A stretch of DNA of 64,000 nt from Utricularia gibba (taxonomy: Eukaryota; Streptophyta; Magnoliopsida; Lamiales; Lentibulariaceae), in NCBI GenBank assembly GCA_002189035.1, contig NEEC01000013.1:434001-498000 (forward strand), written 5' to 3'. A program made the translations under genes and the position numbers. The notes under the pieces were generated by a model that saw nothing but the letters and a program-made list of their open reading frames with translations, searched no databases and was not told the DNA's origin. Of this stretch, positions 12,755 through 25,684 are shown in pieces. Within the stretch, counting starts at the first letter, position 1. Every line of letters begins with the position of its first letter.

Positions 12755-15700
12755 TTACTCTGGCCTGAAACTCACTAGATTTGGGAGGTAAGTGGAACGG
12801 AGCATCTTTATGTCATTGGATGTCAGCTTGCATGACTCTAGTGTAAGAGATTTCAAGTCCTTGAGAGTCTTCAGATGCAATAAACCAGCACATGTGATAC
12901 GGGAGTTCGATACATTTAACGATACGAGTTGAAGCAGTCCTGCTTTTTGATAGAGTTTGACATTATGCAGAGAAAATGGAGCGTGAAGATTGCAATGGAA
13001 TACGCATACATTACAGTAAGTTTACCTGAGATGGATTCTAAGCTCTTATCTGTCAAGCGACTGTTCTGAGATAGGTTCAGGAGTGTAAGGGATGTAAGAT
13101 CCTTGATATTCTTTACACCAGCATCAGTTAATCCACCCCACAAATTTCCAGGGAGCGCAAACTCTTGAAAGCTGAATGCAATGTTGTCAACAGACATTGC
13201 AAAAATTCCTGAAGAACAAAACGAGAAACACAGGCTAAGTACAGATCCAGATTTAACTTACAACGCAAATGGTTGGTTCCTAAATCAGTGATCCGTGCTC
13301 CAAAGAGATCCAGGTGCATCAGTCCAGTCAAATCTGCAAAACAGAGATCAAGGGTTAGTAGTGTAAATGCTTTTTCTTTTTTATCAGTTTTAGTAGTGTA
13401 CATGTAGGGTGGGTGTAATGTAAATATGAGCATAGTAAAGCAAAATATTTACTTGTAAGAGCAGCAAGTCCAGCATCTGTGATTTGACGAGCATCTAAAT
13501 TGAGGGTCTTGAGAGATGATAAACCAGACAGCGTTCGTAGGCCCCCATCAGTAACAACAGTGAAAGAAAGATTCAAGCTCTCCAGATTTACTAGCCCTGA
13601 AACGCAACATTTCAACCAAAATTTAATGCTTGGCATTTCATCTCATTTCAATTTAACTCAAGGCAAATAAATGATTATCTTGTGTGAACAGAAGTCACCA
13701 ACAGCAGCAATTAATCATTAAACTAAGGATAAAGGAAAACAGCTGCATGTGGCATGCTGATCCGTGACTTCTGTCTCACCAGAAAGATGCCGTAATCCAT
13801 TGCTCCCAACTTCAGTATCAGAGAGCTCCAAGTACCTTAGCCGAGTAAGACCTTCACACGGTTCAATCTTAACGTTAGATAGCAAACAGGGACTATAGAC
13901 AAAGTGTTTGCCGTCTCAGAGAAAAGTCATGTCAAACAACGAAGAGCAGGCATACTAAAGTAACCTGCAAGATGAGGCATCCCATTATCATTAATATGGC
14001 AAGAGTCCAAGTTCAAGCTCTCCAAATTCGTAAGACCTTTGGCACACAAGAAGATTTTTCCATAATTCAGTTACAAGGGGATAATTCAAATATGAGCATT
14101 GCTAAGCTGAATGATATTATACATCATGCAAACCACAGTTAACTTGATACAAATAAACGGATGCAACCTTTAAGGTGTACCAGAATAGCGCTTGATATCT
14201 CATTGAAACCCAAATTCAGAACTTTCAAAGATTGCAGCTCTATAAGAAGTAGGAAGAAAAAATTATTCCGAATACAAGAAGCGAATTGAAAATATACTGC
14301 ATACTACCGAAGTTAGACCTCCTACCTGAAAATGCATCACATCCATCATCTGTCAAATAACACCTACTGAGATTTAAATATTGCAATGCACCTAAGGCTG
14401 CAATGATGCAGAAAATGAAACACAAAATGAGAGATTTAGATGAGGCTGTCAATATTGAAAACATCCCCAAACGGAAAAATAGACGAGCTTACATATTAAA
14501 GCACTTAATCAAAAAGCCAAGCAAAAATTTAACCTGCTAGTGTCTCCAAGCATGCAGCAGTGACAGGGCAGCCCTCCAAATTCACAAGGGAAAGCTTTTT
14601 CAAGTCTACAGGACAACAGAAATTAGGAATGGTACATGATAAACACAACAGCTATGGTGCATTGGAAAAATGAGCAGAACCAATTTTTTTTTCAGAACCC
14701 TGGAAATAACAAGAAATATGAGACTCAAAACAAGCACAAGGGAGCTCGCTGCCACATAAGATGATTTAGAGTCAGAAAAAGACAAATCTTTTTAGTTCCA
14801 ACTTCAAAACTCAATTTTCTTTCTATATGCAATATCAAACGATTACCCTTGAGAAAAGCAATCCCATTATCCGTAACCTTCGAGGATGCAATTTGTAATG
14901 ACTTCAAGTTTTTAAGACCTTCAGCACCGATTTATGAGCAAAAAATACGAAGTAATTGGTTAGAGGACAACATAGCACCATAAATAGGAAACGAGATTTA
15001 AAGTAATGAAACATAAAGGAAAAGGAAAAAAAAACATTATTCTCCACTCAACCACAATAAGAATATCCCAAAAGCAATGAACTGAGCAAGCAAGAAAAGA
15101 GAAATACCTGAGAGAGCCTTCATATCAGTATCAGTGATGCAATTACAACAATTCAGATTAAGAGATTCAAGGTTGGAGAGTCCTGTGCAAAGGGCAGTGG
15201 CGGGGTGTTAAAAATGGGGAAAAAGAGTTTCTTACTTCAAACAAAAAAGCATAGTGAAAGCAATCTAATGGGATTCATAGGAAAATTGAGAAGATAACAG
15301 CAGTTCTCAGAATCATATCAGGGGAACACAAACCCTTTAGATGGACAAGCCCCCCATGGATTTTTGAGCATCTCTCAAGGTCCAAATTTACCAGATTGAT
15401 CAAACCAGATAAGTAACTCATCCCTTGAGAAGTGATTGAGCTGTTTCTTTTAAAACTTAAAGCCTCCAGGCTTGCCAAACCTACAAGGTTGAGAAGAACA
15501 GCTAATGTAAGTCCTCTTCCCTTCCCTTCAATTGGAGCTATGCAAGTCTTTTCCCTTCACAACTGCAGCTTAGAATATAAAGCTGAAATTGCAGAAGACA
15601 TGGGAGGAAATTTCACCTTTGATATGCTGCAAGCCTTTGTCTGAAATCTGGTCGCAGCAATTGAAGTTTAAGGTTTGGAGATTAACACATTTCTTAAGAT

Positions 15701-16308
15701 GAATTAGGCCAGAGTCTGTAACATTAGAGCCTGAAACATCCACTGACAGTAGAGATGAACCCTGTGAAACCACAACATCCATCCACCTATCATTAACTTC
15801 AGGGTAGTCACCCAAGTTAAGGTCCTACAATAAAAAATAATGTCATTCAATATGGAATCCAAACAAGATAAGAAACTGCATTTCATTTAGGAAATGTTAA
15901 GGCATTACCTGAAGAGCGCAATCCCGAAAAGCTTCAAGCAAGCATTCATTTAGGCATTGAGAACAAACTAAATCATTAAATATCAGCTGACTCATGTCCC
16001 TTGGCAGCATATAGAAGGAAGTATATTTGTCTATGTCCTTCAGTAGAAGCCAGAAACAATGAGTTCTTATCCTTCCTTGGTACATATAACACATTGAGAA
16101 CACAAAATTGTACCTTGCGAATCCTTTGTACGCATAAATCTATTAGAGATGGGGCATTTTGTTTTCCCAGGCTCGCGTCCAAGCATGACCTGGAGAACGA
16201 TGCTCCAAGCCATTTTGAGCTCCCACTTTTAACGTATCTGCCATAACCTATATTCACATTCTCCTCATTGACCTGCTGGTTACGTTTTATCGAACAAACT
16301 CCCCCCAT
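12755..16308 (-). pseudogene. Plant LRR protein (F-box/LRR-14-like, AT1G15740 type) with a one-base frameshift
   Basis: Exons in transcription order (listed high to low): 16308-16114, 16037-15909, 15824-15617, 15480-15334, 15182-15108, 14918-14847, 14605-14534, 14397-14326, 14239-14168, 14036-13965, 13851-13780, 13596-13453, 13333-13262, 13171-13026, 12939-12755. The protein begins MGGVCSIKRN: Gly2 and Cys5 suggest N-myristoylation and palmitoylation, hence membrane anchoring (inferred). After about 130 residues come some 17 cysteine-containing-type LRRs of 24 aa, with many exons of exactly 72 nt. Total exon length is 1733 nt, one short of a multiple of three. Exon 14 is 146 nt where 147 is expected, and its frame runs into TAA at 13128-13130 after ICGVD, while the next frame continues with LTDAG. 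The read-through product would be 577 aa, close to the Arabidopsis relative. As read, the last roughly 110 residues are lost. A sequencing error is possible, so 'pseudogene' is provisional. Confidence 0.85.
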
Positions 16309-16795
16309 TGAATAGTTTACGAAACTTAGTTTACATCAAGATAGCTTCACTTCCGTTCAACACACCTGAATATTTGTACAAAATAGTGAAACGTGAGATA
16401 CTTTTGGAACCCTGATGCGAAGGAAAGAGGCAAGAGAAAGTTCACATGATCCCCCCAACGCCACGGAGCAAGATTGCATGTACACAATAAGAAGAAGAAA
16501 AACCCAAAATTGATAACAGCAGTAACAAGACTCGCCACTCTTTTAAAAGTTGAGCATCGCAAGGAAATACAATTACCCTACACAAAGAAAAACCCATGAT
16601 CACGTAAACCCAGTCCCGTCTAAAAGAGGAGCACCAAAAAAAGAAGTGAAAATGAAGCACGAGAACAGAGAATCAATCAGAAAAGAGAAAGGGGCCTGAA
16701 AATTCCAATATCACTACACGCCAAACCTCATCAATCAGTCATGGTGAGTCATGAAAGACCTGAGAATTGGCGAAACAGGTGAAGTGGATAAAGTC

Positions 16796-16832
16796 GAAGA
16801 AGAAGAAGAAGAAGAGGAAGAAGATGATGATG
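16796..16832. repeat. (GAA)n/(GAT)n microsatellite in the leader or promoter of the LRR gene
   Basis: A run of GAA units with one GAG interruption passes into three GAT units. On the sense strand of the LRR gene it is a pyrimidine (TTC) tract about 490 bases upstream of the ATG, within the likely promoter or long leader. The flanking DNA to about 17.1 kb is GC-richer than average and contains no other gene. Confidence 0.75.
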
Positions 16833-17200
16833 CGTGAAAGAAGAGAATAGCAGCGGCCTTCCGAGCCGGACTCCGAGCCAACCGAGGGGGGCCACGTATA
16901 TGGACTAGGACGCCGAGTTCTCGTTCAGGTTCATCGTGACGCTAGTGAGGCCCTACCAGTTTCGTTCCGGATTTTAATGTTTTATGATGATGGCCCCGGC
17001 CGGCTTTATCCATTTCATTGATTCCGGGCCCACGCAAGTGCCTCTTTTTCTGAGAAATATTAAAAAGAGTGCGTCCTTCCACCTGTAAATTCCACACCCC
17101 TATTCCCATGCACCAAAATCGTCAAAGTAGGAGTAGGAGTGTTGGAATAGGTAAAGCTCTTGAACTGATAGTGTCTGATAAGATGATGTTTAGAAAATCA

Positions 17201-17775
17201 TGTTGGGATGAAGAAGGGCTGAGCATGAAAAGAAATATTGAATAAGAAAATCTATTGAGTGAGAATGATCTCAAATGGAGTAGTGCTCAAACATGAAATC
17301 TCTTGACAATGAACCGTTAGAGAAGATAATCTCTTTGTGAAAAGAAGGATTTCATAGCAGAGAAGAGTCATTTGGATAGGAAAAGCCCAAGAAGGATGTG
17401 CGTGCATAACGAATGCTTGAATAGAGAAGTGACTGTGTGGAGTAGTGAGTATTGAACATTGATGAATTGATCCAACTTCATCTCACTTGCCCTACATAGG
17501 TGGAAGAATTAGAAATGAATGAAGATTGAATTGATAACGTAAATGAGAGAAGTTTTGGCTCATTAACTAATGCCCAAGGTACAACATAAAACTACTAACA
17601 AAGAAAAAAATCATAATGATTGAAATGGCAACAAAACTTCTATCTAATGGCTAGCTAATCCTATTAGATATATAAATAGATATTAATTGTAAGGATTCAA
17701 CTGTTTTAATTAGTAGAGTTTCAACAAGATTCTACAAAATTGTTACTAGAAAAACTTGTATAAAAGTAAGAATTT
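17201..17775 (+). repeat. 5' LTR of degenerate copia element D, copy A
   Basis: This segment is repeated at 19729-20350 with high similarity. Both copies contain 'gaagaagggctgagcatgaa', then 'tctattgagtgagaatg' and a shared 'tagatatataaatagac' TATA-like block. Copy A begins TGTTGGGATG. The 3' boundary is uncertain, because similarity between the two copies continues into the gag region and copy B lacks about 36 bases around 17,755-17,790. Confidence 0.65.
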
Positions 17776-19520
17776 TTGAAGATAGACACTGGTGCTTTCA
17801 CATATCAACAACTCATCTATTCTCATTTTGATGACAATTGTGGGATTGAAGAAAAGCATGGAGAAAATGCATGCAATGTACTTTTATATTCCAAAGTTTT
17901 AAGGAGCCCAATTCGATGGTACTCACTAAGCCGTATGGGAAAAAATGATGATGAACCATCTCAACAAAATTGACGTTTGGAATGTATTTATCAACAATCC
18001 ACCAATGATACCATAAGCAAAAACTAGAGTACCTAGTGAAAGCATTAAGTGCATGTAGCTACAAAGGAGTATAAGCGAAAAATGAAACTAGCGACAACAA
18101 ATCTATAAAAAATTTTTACATTGTACTTCACCCAGAAATCTATGAGAGTCCCTCAAAGAAACTTATGCTATCCATGTTGATAATTAAGAGTGAGAGATTG
18201 ATTGCTTATGGCAAGAAGTTTGAAAGAATTTCGACATAAACTACATTGGCAAATTACGTCATCAAATTGCTAAGCCTAATTGACAATCTCAAGTAGTTGA
18301 TAGAAGAAGTTGAAAGCAAGAAAATACAACATGAATTCTTAAATGTTTTACCTCCACACTTCAATGTTATAACAAACACTTTGGATATGATGGGAATCCT
18401 TAGAACTATGACTTCAAAACAACTTATTGATAGATTTCTTTCTGTTGAAAAAAAGATGGATGCACATAGTGAAACTCCACTTGCATTTAAGGCTTAACCT
18501 ATAAAGAAAAATAGACAAGAATCACATATTAGCATAAATAATGCTCAACCAACAAACTATCAATAACAAAATCAAAGGTGTACATATCAAACCTATCAAA
18601 GAGAATCTCACCAAAATGAAAATAAACCTTATCAACAGAATTATCATACATACACCAAAGACTCTCAACCACAGTTATCAAATCCTTTTCAGCATTGTAG
18701 AAGATACAATCACTACTCCAAGTATAGTTTTTGGCACTCGAATACTTTCTGTGACTATTATAATCAAAGGAACAAAAGGATAGTCTATGAATCTGTCGCA
18801 TAAGAAGGCAACAACAGCAAAGTGAGCCTACACAAATGAGCAATGAAATACAAGATGTGACACAAATGTTTAATGTTGTAATTGCTGAAGTTGATGAAAT
18901 AAAGGATGCGATTAACCTTTATTCATTACATAACTATACAATTTTCTTGTTAATCCATAGAAAAACATCAACAACATATGGTTGGTGGATAATGGATGCA
19001 ACAATCATATTTGTAACAATCAAAATTTGTTCATCCATAAAACTAGCAAGTAGAGAAATCAAAGTTGCAAATGGGAAAAAAATTAAGTATGATCAGTATG
19101 GGCACAATAAAATTGGAAGTAGGGAATAAGGTTGTACCAACAATGTGTATTTGCTATCGATAATCAATCATAATTTGTAAGTGTTGGACAATTATTACTA
19201 AGGAATCCCTTTGGTCATGTTATTTTAAATTGACTTTCAACTCATGGAAATTATTATTATATCAAAATTTTGGGTCGATGCAGTAAACATAGCTATCTAC
19301 ATTTTAAATCAACTTTCAACTTGTGAAAGTGCAATTAGAAAGACACTCTATGGATTTTGGTTCAATAGAGTACTATGAATAGATTGTTTCAAGATTTTTG
19401 GGTCATTATACATATTCACACTTGATGCTCCACGAAAAAAATTAGATAAAAAGAACAAGATATGAATCTTTATGGGTTACATCTAAAGTTTATCAGGTTT
19501 GGGACACTGATACATAATAA
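17776..19520 (+). pseudogene. Eroded copia gag-protease-integrase, element D copy A
   Basis: At 18297-18497 a frame resembles the UBN2-type gag of copia elements (NVLPPHFNVITNTLDMM, then LIDRFLSVEKKMDAH). Near 18690-18760 there are traces of a CCHC zinc knuckle. Around 18960-19130 two frames together resemble the protease start (a W..D.GCNNH-like pattern). At 19260-19520 there is the C-terminal half of integrase (YILNQLSTC, PRKKLDKKNKI). Many stops and frameshifts are present, so it is not functional. Reverse transcriptase is missing. Confidence 0.6.
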
Positions 19521-19728
19521 ATTCTGATTACATCAAATGTTGTTGTTGATTAGGAATGAGAAATAAATTAGAAACAAATACTTCGAGTACCTTTCTGGTT
19601 ACTGATTACTAGAAATGTCAATGCTTAATTAGAATCAATGGAAAGAATAATAGACAATAAACAATCTTTGAAGAGGAGCAACTGCAAGTAGAGTCTAATT
19701 TTCCAAAAGTACAACTATTTGAATATTA

Positions 19729-20350
19729 TGTCAACCATGAAGAAGGGCTGAGCATGAAAGGAAATATTGGAGAAGAAAATCTATTGAGTGAGAATGCTCT
19801 CAAATGGAGTAGTGCTCAAACATGAAATCTCTTGACAATGAACACTTAGAGAAGGCAATCTCTTTGCGAAAAAAGGAATTTTATAGCAAAGAAGAGTCAT
19901 TTGCATTGGAAAAGTCCAAAAAAGATGTGTGTACATAATAAATGCTTGAATAGAGAAGTGGCTGCAAGGCCTAATGCATGTGAAGTAGTTAGTGTTGAAA
20001 ATTGATGAATTCGTCCAATTTCATCTCACTCGCCCTACACAAGTGGAAGAATTGGAAATGAATAAAGATTGTATTGATAACATAAATTGGAGAAATTGTG
20101 GATCACCAACTTACTCCCAAAGTACAAGATCAAACTACTAGATAAAGACAAATTGACAATAAATCTTCACTCGGCTAGCTGATGCTATTAGATATATAAA
20201 TAGACACTAGTTGTAAGGATCAAATTGTTTTTTTGAGGAGACTTTCAACAAGATTCTACAAAATTGTTACTAGAATAACTTGCTTTCATATATCAACAAT
20301 CCCTCTATTCTCATTTTGGTAATAGTTTTGGGATTGAAGAAAAATATGGA
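19729..20350 (+). repeat. Second LTR of the tandem copia array, element D
   Basis: This is a copy of 17201-17775. Because the sequence that follows again resembles gag, it acts both as the 3' LTR of copy A and as the 5' LTR of a second, truncated copy. Confidence 0.65.
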
Positions 20351-22287
20351 GAAAATGTAGATATTGTACTTCTCTACTCCAAAGTAAGAAGAAACCAAAT
20401 TCGATGTGGTAGAATTCAAGTTTTCAGGACTTTGCTTTTCAGTTTTTAATTTGTTCTACTTCATACCAACTTAATCGATCCAATGTGTCCAATTATACCA
20501 TTTGGTGCCGCATGTTCATGTTGCAAATGTGCCACATGTTCATCTTGCATGTGCACCACATGTTGTTGTATGCAAAATAAGAATGAGGTCTAGAAAGGGA
20601 TCTGTATGATGGAATTTAATGTTTTTTCACTCATTTTTGAATTTTGTAAAGGCGAGAAGCAAAGGTTGGAAGGAAAGGTTATCATATCCAAAGTGAATAA
20701 AGATGTAAAGTTGGTTTGGAGTCTAAGATGTCAAGATAAGTGGAATGGTTGTTTTTGAAGCTTTGCTTGTCTTTGAAACTGATTTATGCACTTATATATG
20801 TACGTGATGTTGATGCTTCAATTCCATTACTTTGGATGTGTCTACTGTCTAAAACCTTTTATGTTGTATTAAAATTCTAACATGGGAGTAAGTTATTTTG
20901 GAAAACTATTTTCAAGTCCAAAAATATGATTCTCTTTACTAAGGATACCTCTGTTACTTTTAAGATGATATGTCTTTATTGTAACTTATAATATGTGATA
21001 AACAAGATAGGAAAGAATGAACGATATATGAACCCATATCTCCAGCAATGTGGTTGTACCATGAGGATTACGACTAATATGTCAGACATATATGAAGTAT
21101 CATGTATAAGTGAAAGACCAAAAAGTATGAAAGTTAAGCAAGAAATGTATAATATATAACTTGACTTTGTGATTCTATGGTAGGTGGTGGCTCTCTTTAT
21201 TGTAGAACCATGAACAAGGGCAACTTATGTCTCACCTATTATAGTCTAATAGTAATGTCAAGGCTAGACGGCCATGAGAAGTGGGAAAAGATAGTTATGG
21301 GGACTCACAATGTGTTTCAAGTTTCTTTTATAAACTCTATATGTTCTCTCTTTTTATATTTTATATTTTTGACATATTTTAAAACTCAAAAACATACTTT
21401 TTTTATTTATTTTAAGGGATGAAGAGAGCTAGTACAGATCCGATCATCAACCAAGTTTTCAATATATATTACGTTTTGAATCTATTTGATTATTTCTTAT
21501 GAACTACGTTAGATAAAAACACTTGGATAGAGCCTTATGTCTAGTTTATTTATGTATTTACCCATTTTCATAACAATGGATCGCATTATGAAACACACAT
21601 TGGGTTATAGTTTTTCATTAGGATTGGATGATTACAACTCATCTTTCTGAGGCCCTAAAAGTGGGTCGTGACAATGGTACCTACTCTGCCGCATGCAAAA
21701 AAAGGATGATGAACCATCTCCACAAAGTTGACGTTTGGAATGTATTTATCAATTATTCACTAGTGATACTAGGAGCAAAAACTAGAGTACTTGGTGAAAT
21801 TATTAAGAAAGCACATTCAACTACGTAAGAGTATGAATAAAAAATGAAACTAGTAGTGATAGTTATGGACTCAGCACTCACTATTGAGATCTATAAAAAA
21901 ATTTCTATATTATACTTCACCATGAGATCTATGGAGTCACTTAATGAAACCTATACTATCAATGTTCAAGATAAAAAGCAAGAAATCAATTGCTTATTGC
22001 AAGCAGTTGAAGGAATGTGTATACAAACCACATTGGAAAATTACATCATCAAATTGCCCAACCTAATTGACAATCTCAAGTAATTGGGAGAAGAAGTTAA
22101 AAACAAGAAAATACAGCATAAAGTCTTAAGTGTTTTACTTCCATACTTCGACGTTATGACTAACACTTTGAATCTGACAGGAATAGTTAGAACTATAACT
22201 TCAAAATAGCTGATTGATAGATTGTTTGCTATCGAAAGAAATATGTGTGCACATTGTAAAACCACACTTACATTTAAGATTTACTAA
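20290..22287 (+). pseudogene. Second eroded gag copy of element D, split by an insertion
   Basis: 20290-20406 plus 21672-22287 align with 17790-18500. Shared blocks include 'gttgacgtttggaatgtatt', 'aagaaaatacagcat' and 'aactttgaatctgacagg'. About 1.27 kb of unrelated sequence interrupts it. The reading frame is broken by several stops. After 22287 the similarity to copia ends. Confidence 0.6.
20405..21671 (-). mobile_element. Solo LTR-like insertion in gag copy B
   Basis: This segment is absent from the sister copy at about 17915. Read on the minus strand it begins TGTCACGACCC, a start shared by many plant Ty3/gypsy LTRs, and ends near TACCACA. The target duplication is unclear: CGATG on the left may correspond to CAATG on the right with one mismatch. 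No coding sequence was found in it. Confidence 0.5.
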
Positions 22288-23292
22288 ATAATTTTTTTAC
22301 TTTCCCACACAAACTTTATTTTTACACTTTTCTACATGTACTTGCTAGTTGTTTACATTTCCTATTTGAATGCTTAACTTGCTTGAATATCTTCATCAAC
22401 TCAACATGCTTACTTCATCATTAACATTTCTGTTTTCGTTAGCAAGTCTAGAACATGAAACCCAAAGGTGCTTTTAATGAGTTCATATGTAATTTAATCT
22501 TAGATAAAATATAATGTTTACTATTAATTTCCAAAAATGTCGATTTACACATTATGTTTTTTGCCTTTTACTTTAGAAGCCAATTGAAGAATTTCCATAA
22601 TTCATTAGAGTAGAAATCCATTTTTAGAAAAAAATTCCTTGTTTAATCTCACTTACATATATGATTAACAATTAAAAACCGTTTGTTGTCTGTGGATCGA
22701 TTTGAACTTACTGTTACTACATTATTTTCTTTGTGAATAAGATGTAGATTGTTTGTTCAATTTATAAATATCTTTTGATGGAGAAGATTTTTAGGTTGTG
22801 ACATCTTTAAAATTTTCCATCGATTAGAGAATATGGCTATTGATTTAGCAGTTCAATATTAATGTTAAAAATTCAAACCATAAAAAGGATGTTCTAGCGA
22901 CAAAATATGATGTTGAACACATATACTAGAAAATGAAGAGCATTTTAGAAGATCTACTCTAAATTCATTGTAACCTACAAGGTTGAATGACTACATTATG
23001 AGCACACAACAAAGAGTTATAAAAAAGACTATACATTTACGAAAGATGTTGAATGACCTTGAAACCCATAAGTATATCAGCAGCATTAGTACACCCAGGA
23101 TGGAAAGAAGATGTGAAACAAGAACTAGATCAAATAAAGAAATGATGAGATAATCGATTCTCTTTGAGTCAATCACTACAAGAGTTTTTCTAGATGTTCT
23201 CATTAATAAATTATTCAATTTCCCATTTTAGGGTCGTATATGTCATTTGTGATATGACAAATGCCTTTGTGGACATGATATAAAAGATCTAC
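22288..23292. other. AT-rich DNA, no gene; possible copia scrap at its end
   Basis: No recognisable gene. Near 23060-23130 a frame reads PGWKEDVKQELDQIK, which vaguely resembles the segment before copia reverse transcriptase, but it is too short to be sure. Confidence 0.4.
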
Positions 23293-25684
23293 CTTAAGCA
23301 TGGGTACGGGTCAACCCGGGTTAGCAGTGAGTCGACCCGTACGGAATGGATATGAGTTACCCGTACTCATGAAAAAACAAGTACAAGTCAAGTAAGTGAT
23401 TTTTGATCCAATGAGTTATCCGGGTAACCCGTGAAAAAATGAATGATTTATAGTCCAAATTGTTCCCAGCCCAATGATTGCTCTAAGTATAACGATTATT
23501 TCTTAGTTACTAATATCACTTTTATTTTTATTTAATATATAATCTTTGAAGTTAACTCTTCGTACACTCATGCTCTTCTTTCTCCAGAAATCATGAAATT
23601 TAGCATTCTTCAATCCTTCATATTCTATTCAAAGTTCAAATGATTTTCTTCTCCAATCTATATTTCATTCTCTTGCACCAATACATTTCCCATATCCTAA
23701 ATCTGTTTGTTTGCCCTTTTTTTTTGAAATCCTATTTGAGAATCAAAGAGTTATTCGTATTTTGTGTTTTAACCTTTTATTTTGCCTTTTCTCTTTGATT
23801 TAATGGCACAAGATTCATTGAATCAATCGATTTCATCACTTTTCTTGAAGTAAATGAATTTGAAATTCGTGGAGAAAGCCAAACAAATTCTACATCAACA
23901 AAAGAAAGGACGTCAGTGTATGGCATGGTCATTTCAAGCATGATATGGTAAAAAAATTGTAATTTATAAATATTTTCATAAGGGTTATGAGCATAGTAAG
24001 GGTAGTTTAACTACAAATTATAATCGTTATGTTATGAATAATCATCTGGATAGATGGGTGGGAAAGGATGGGAAGAAAAATCATAGACAATCGGCAAATT
24101 GCTGTTGAACATCCTTTTGTAAATATTGAAGTAAGGGGTATGTGCTTACTTTAATTGCTAGTGAACATCCTTTTTGTGAATTAGAAAATCGAATCATGCA
24201 ATATTTTTTTAAAACACGCATGCAACCGCAATATTCACCGTTTTCCAAAACAAAAGCCATTAGATTGATGATAAGTGGCTTATGCAAAAAAGAATTTTGA
24301 CATTAAGACAATTTAATACTTCTCATTTAGGTGCTAAGATTGCTGAGTTAATTACATATATTTGCATGCAATATTGTATTATTGATCGTATTTTTTCAAT
24401 GAGTCTTAATAATACTTCTAACAATTCTTATGCCTTGAAAATGTCAATGAATCCCATTATAGAAAGTTCTTTTTTCCATTCTCGTTATGCTTGCCATATA
24501 TTGAATTTATGTGTCTAAGATGCTTTTATAGTATATGATTTTAGTCATGTTTTTGGGATCTTTTTAAACTTAGTTAAGTTGATGAAAATTTTAATCCTAA
24601 GAGAACTATGTTTAATCGAGTTTGTGAAGCCCCAAGTATTTCATATAGAATTTTTAAGGATGATCGTTCAACTAGGTGAAATTCTACACTTCATATGATT
24701 AATTCTTTGCTAGTAATTCTTTGCTGGTAATTCTTTGCTACTTTATAAGCATATTATTTCATCTTTTATATCGATGCACATTGATCCTATGATTGATCTA
24801 GATTCCATGATTTTTACTAAGCTTGAATGTTTGTGTGATTTGTTATCTACCTTTGAAAAATTTACGTATTTGCTTAGTGGATCATACTATCCTACCACTT
24901 ATTTAGTGTTGTCTACTTTAGTTAGTATCTCTAAAACTTTTAAAAAAATGCATTGACATAGGATTTCTCACAGAAGTTGTTTATACTATAGTTGAAAAAT
25001 TTGCAAAATATTTTCAAATTATTCCTATTTTATTTCTTGTATCCAGCATTCTTGATCCAAGAGTGAAAGCTACGGGTTTGCAAGCAAGTTTTAAAATGTA
25101 TTATGTTATTTCTCTTAGACTTTAAAATATTGAGCTTAATGCTTTGGTTATGTATGATTTAGCTATTAATGCTTTGAATCATTTATATGATTTATATGAG
25201 ATTGAGTCTGATAGCTCAAGCATTAGAGTGGAGATGAATGCATGTGCTCCAAGTGAGTTGGAGAACTTTTATGCCATGGTGTCTACTTCTCCGAGCACTC
25301 TTTCGAAAGGTAGTGAATTTCATTTTATAATGCAATCCACCATAAAAAGTCTAAAGGAGATGAATTCGACACATTGGGATGGTGGACGAGTCAAATGTTT
25401 GCTCATCCCACATTGTCTACATTGCCTACAGTAACAAAAACTGTTTTTACACCAATAAGCAAATAACTTAAAGAAAAAGAATATTTTAAAAAAATAAAAT
25501 GGAAATGCAGGTTGGCGAGTCCACACTCATGTCGACTCTACGAGTCGACAGGTAACAAGACAATTGGGGTACGATATGAGTTGGGGGTTAGAACTTGTCA
25601 ACCCATCAACTCGTGAACCCTTTCTTAATAAAGCCGTGACTCAACAAGTCCAACTCATTACCCAGCAAGTTGTGACCCATGCCC
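23293..25684 (+). mobile_element. hAT-family DNA transposon with dead transposase
   Basis: The ends are imperfect inverted repeats sharing CATGGGT, followed by G+C-rich subterminal sequence with repeated 'gacccgt/acccgt' words. The flanks carry AGATCTAC (23285-23292) and AGATCTGT (25685-25692), a plausible 8-bp hAT target duplication with two mismatches. Inside, broken frames on the plus strand follow the Ac-like transposase order: a match to 'STRWNSTLHM' near 24670, ACHILNLCV near 24488, LLSGSYYPTTYLVLSTL near 24870, and DPRVKATGLQASFKMYY near 25050. Confidence 0.7.
23820..25434 (+). pseudogene. hAT transposase pseudogene (Ac/RICESLEEPER-like)
   Basis: The frames are interrupted by many stops and frameshifts. 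Recognisable stretches include YACHILNLCV (the CAHILNLIV motif), a degraded STRWNSTLHM motif, and the LLSTFEKFTYLLSGSYYPTT segment at 24735-24956. A short 14-bp unit (attctttgct.gta) is repeated about three times at 24702-24741, inside the reading frame. The protein would have bound the element's ends and moved it. It is now inactive. Confidence 0.65.
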
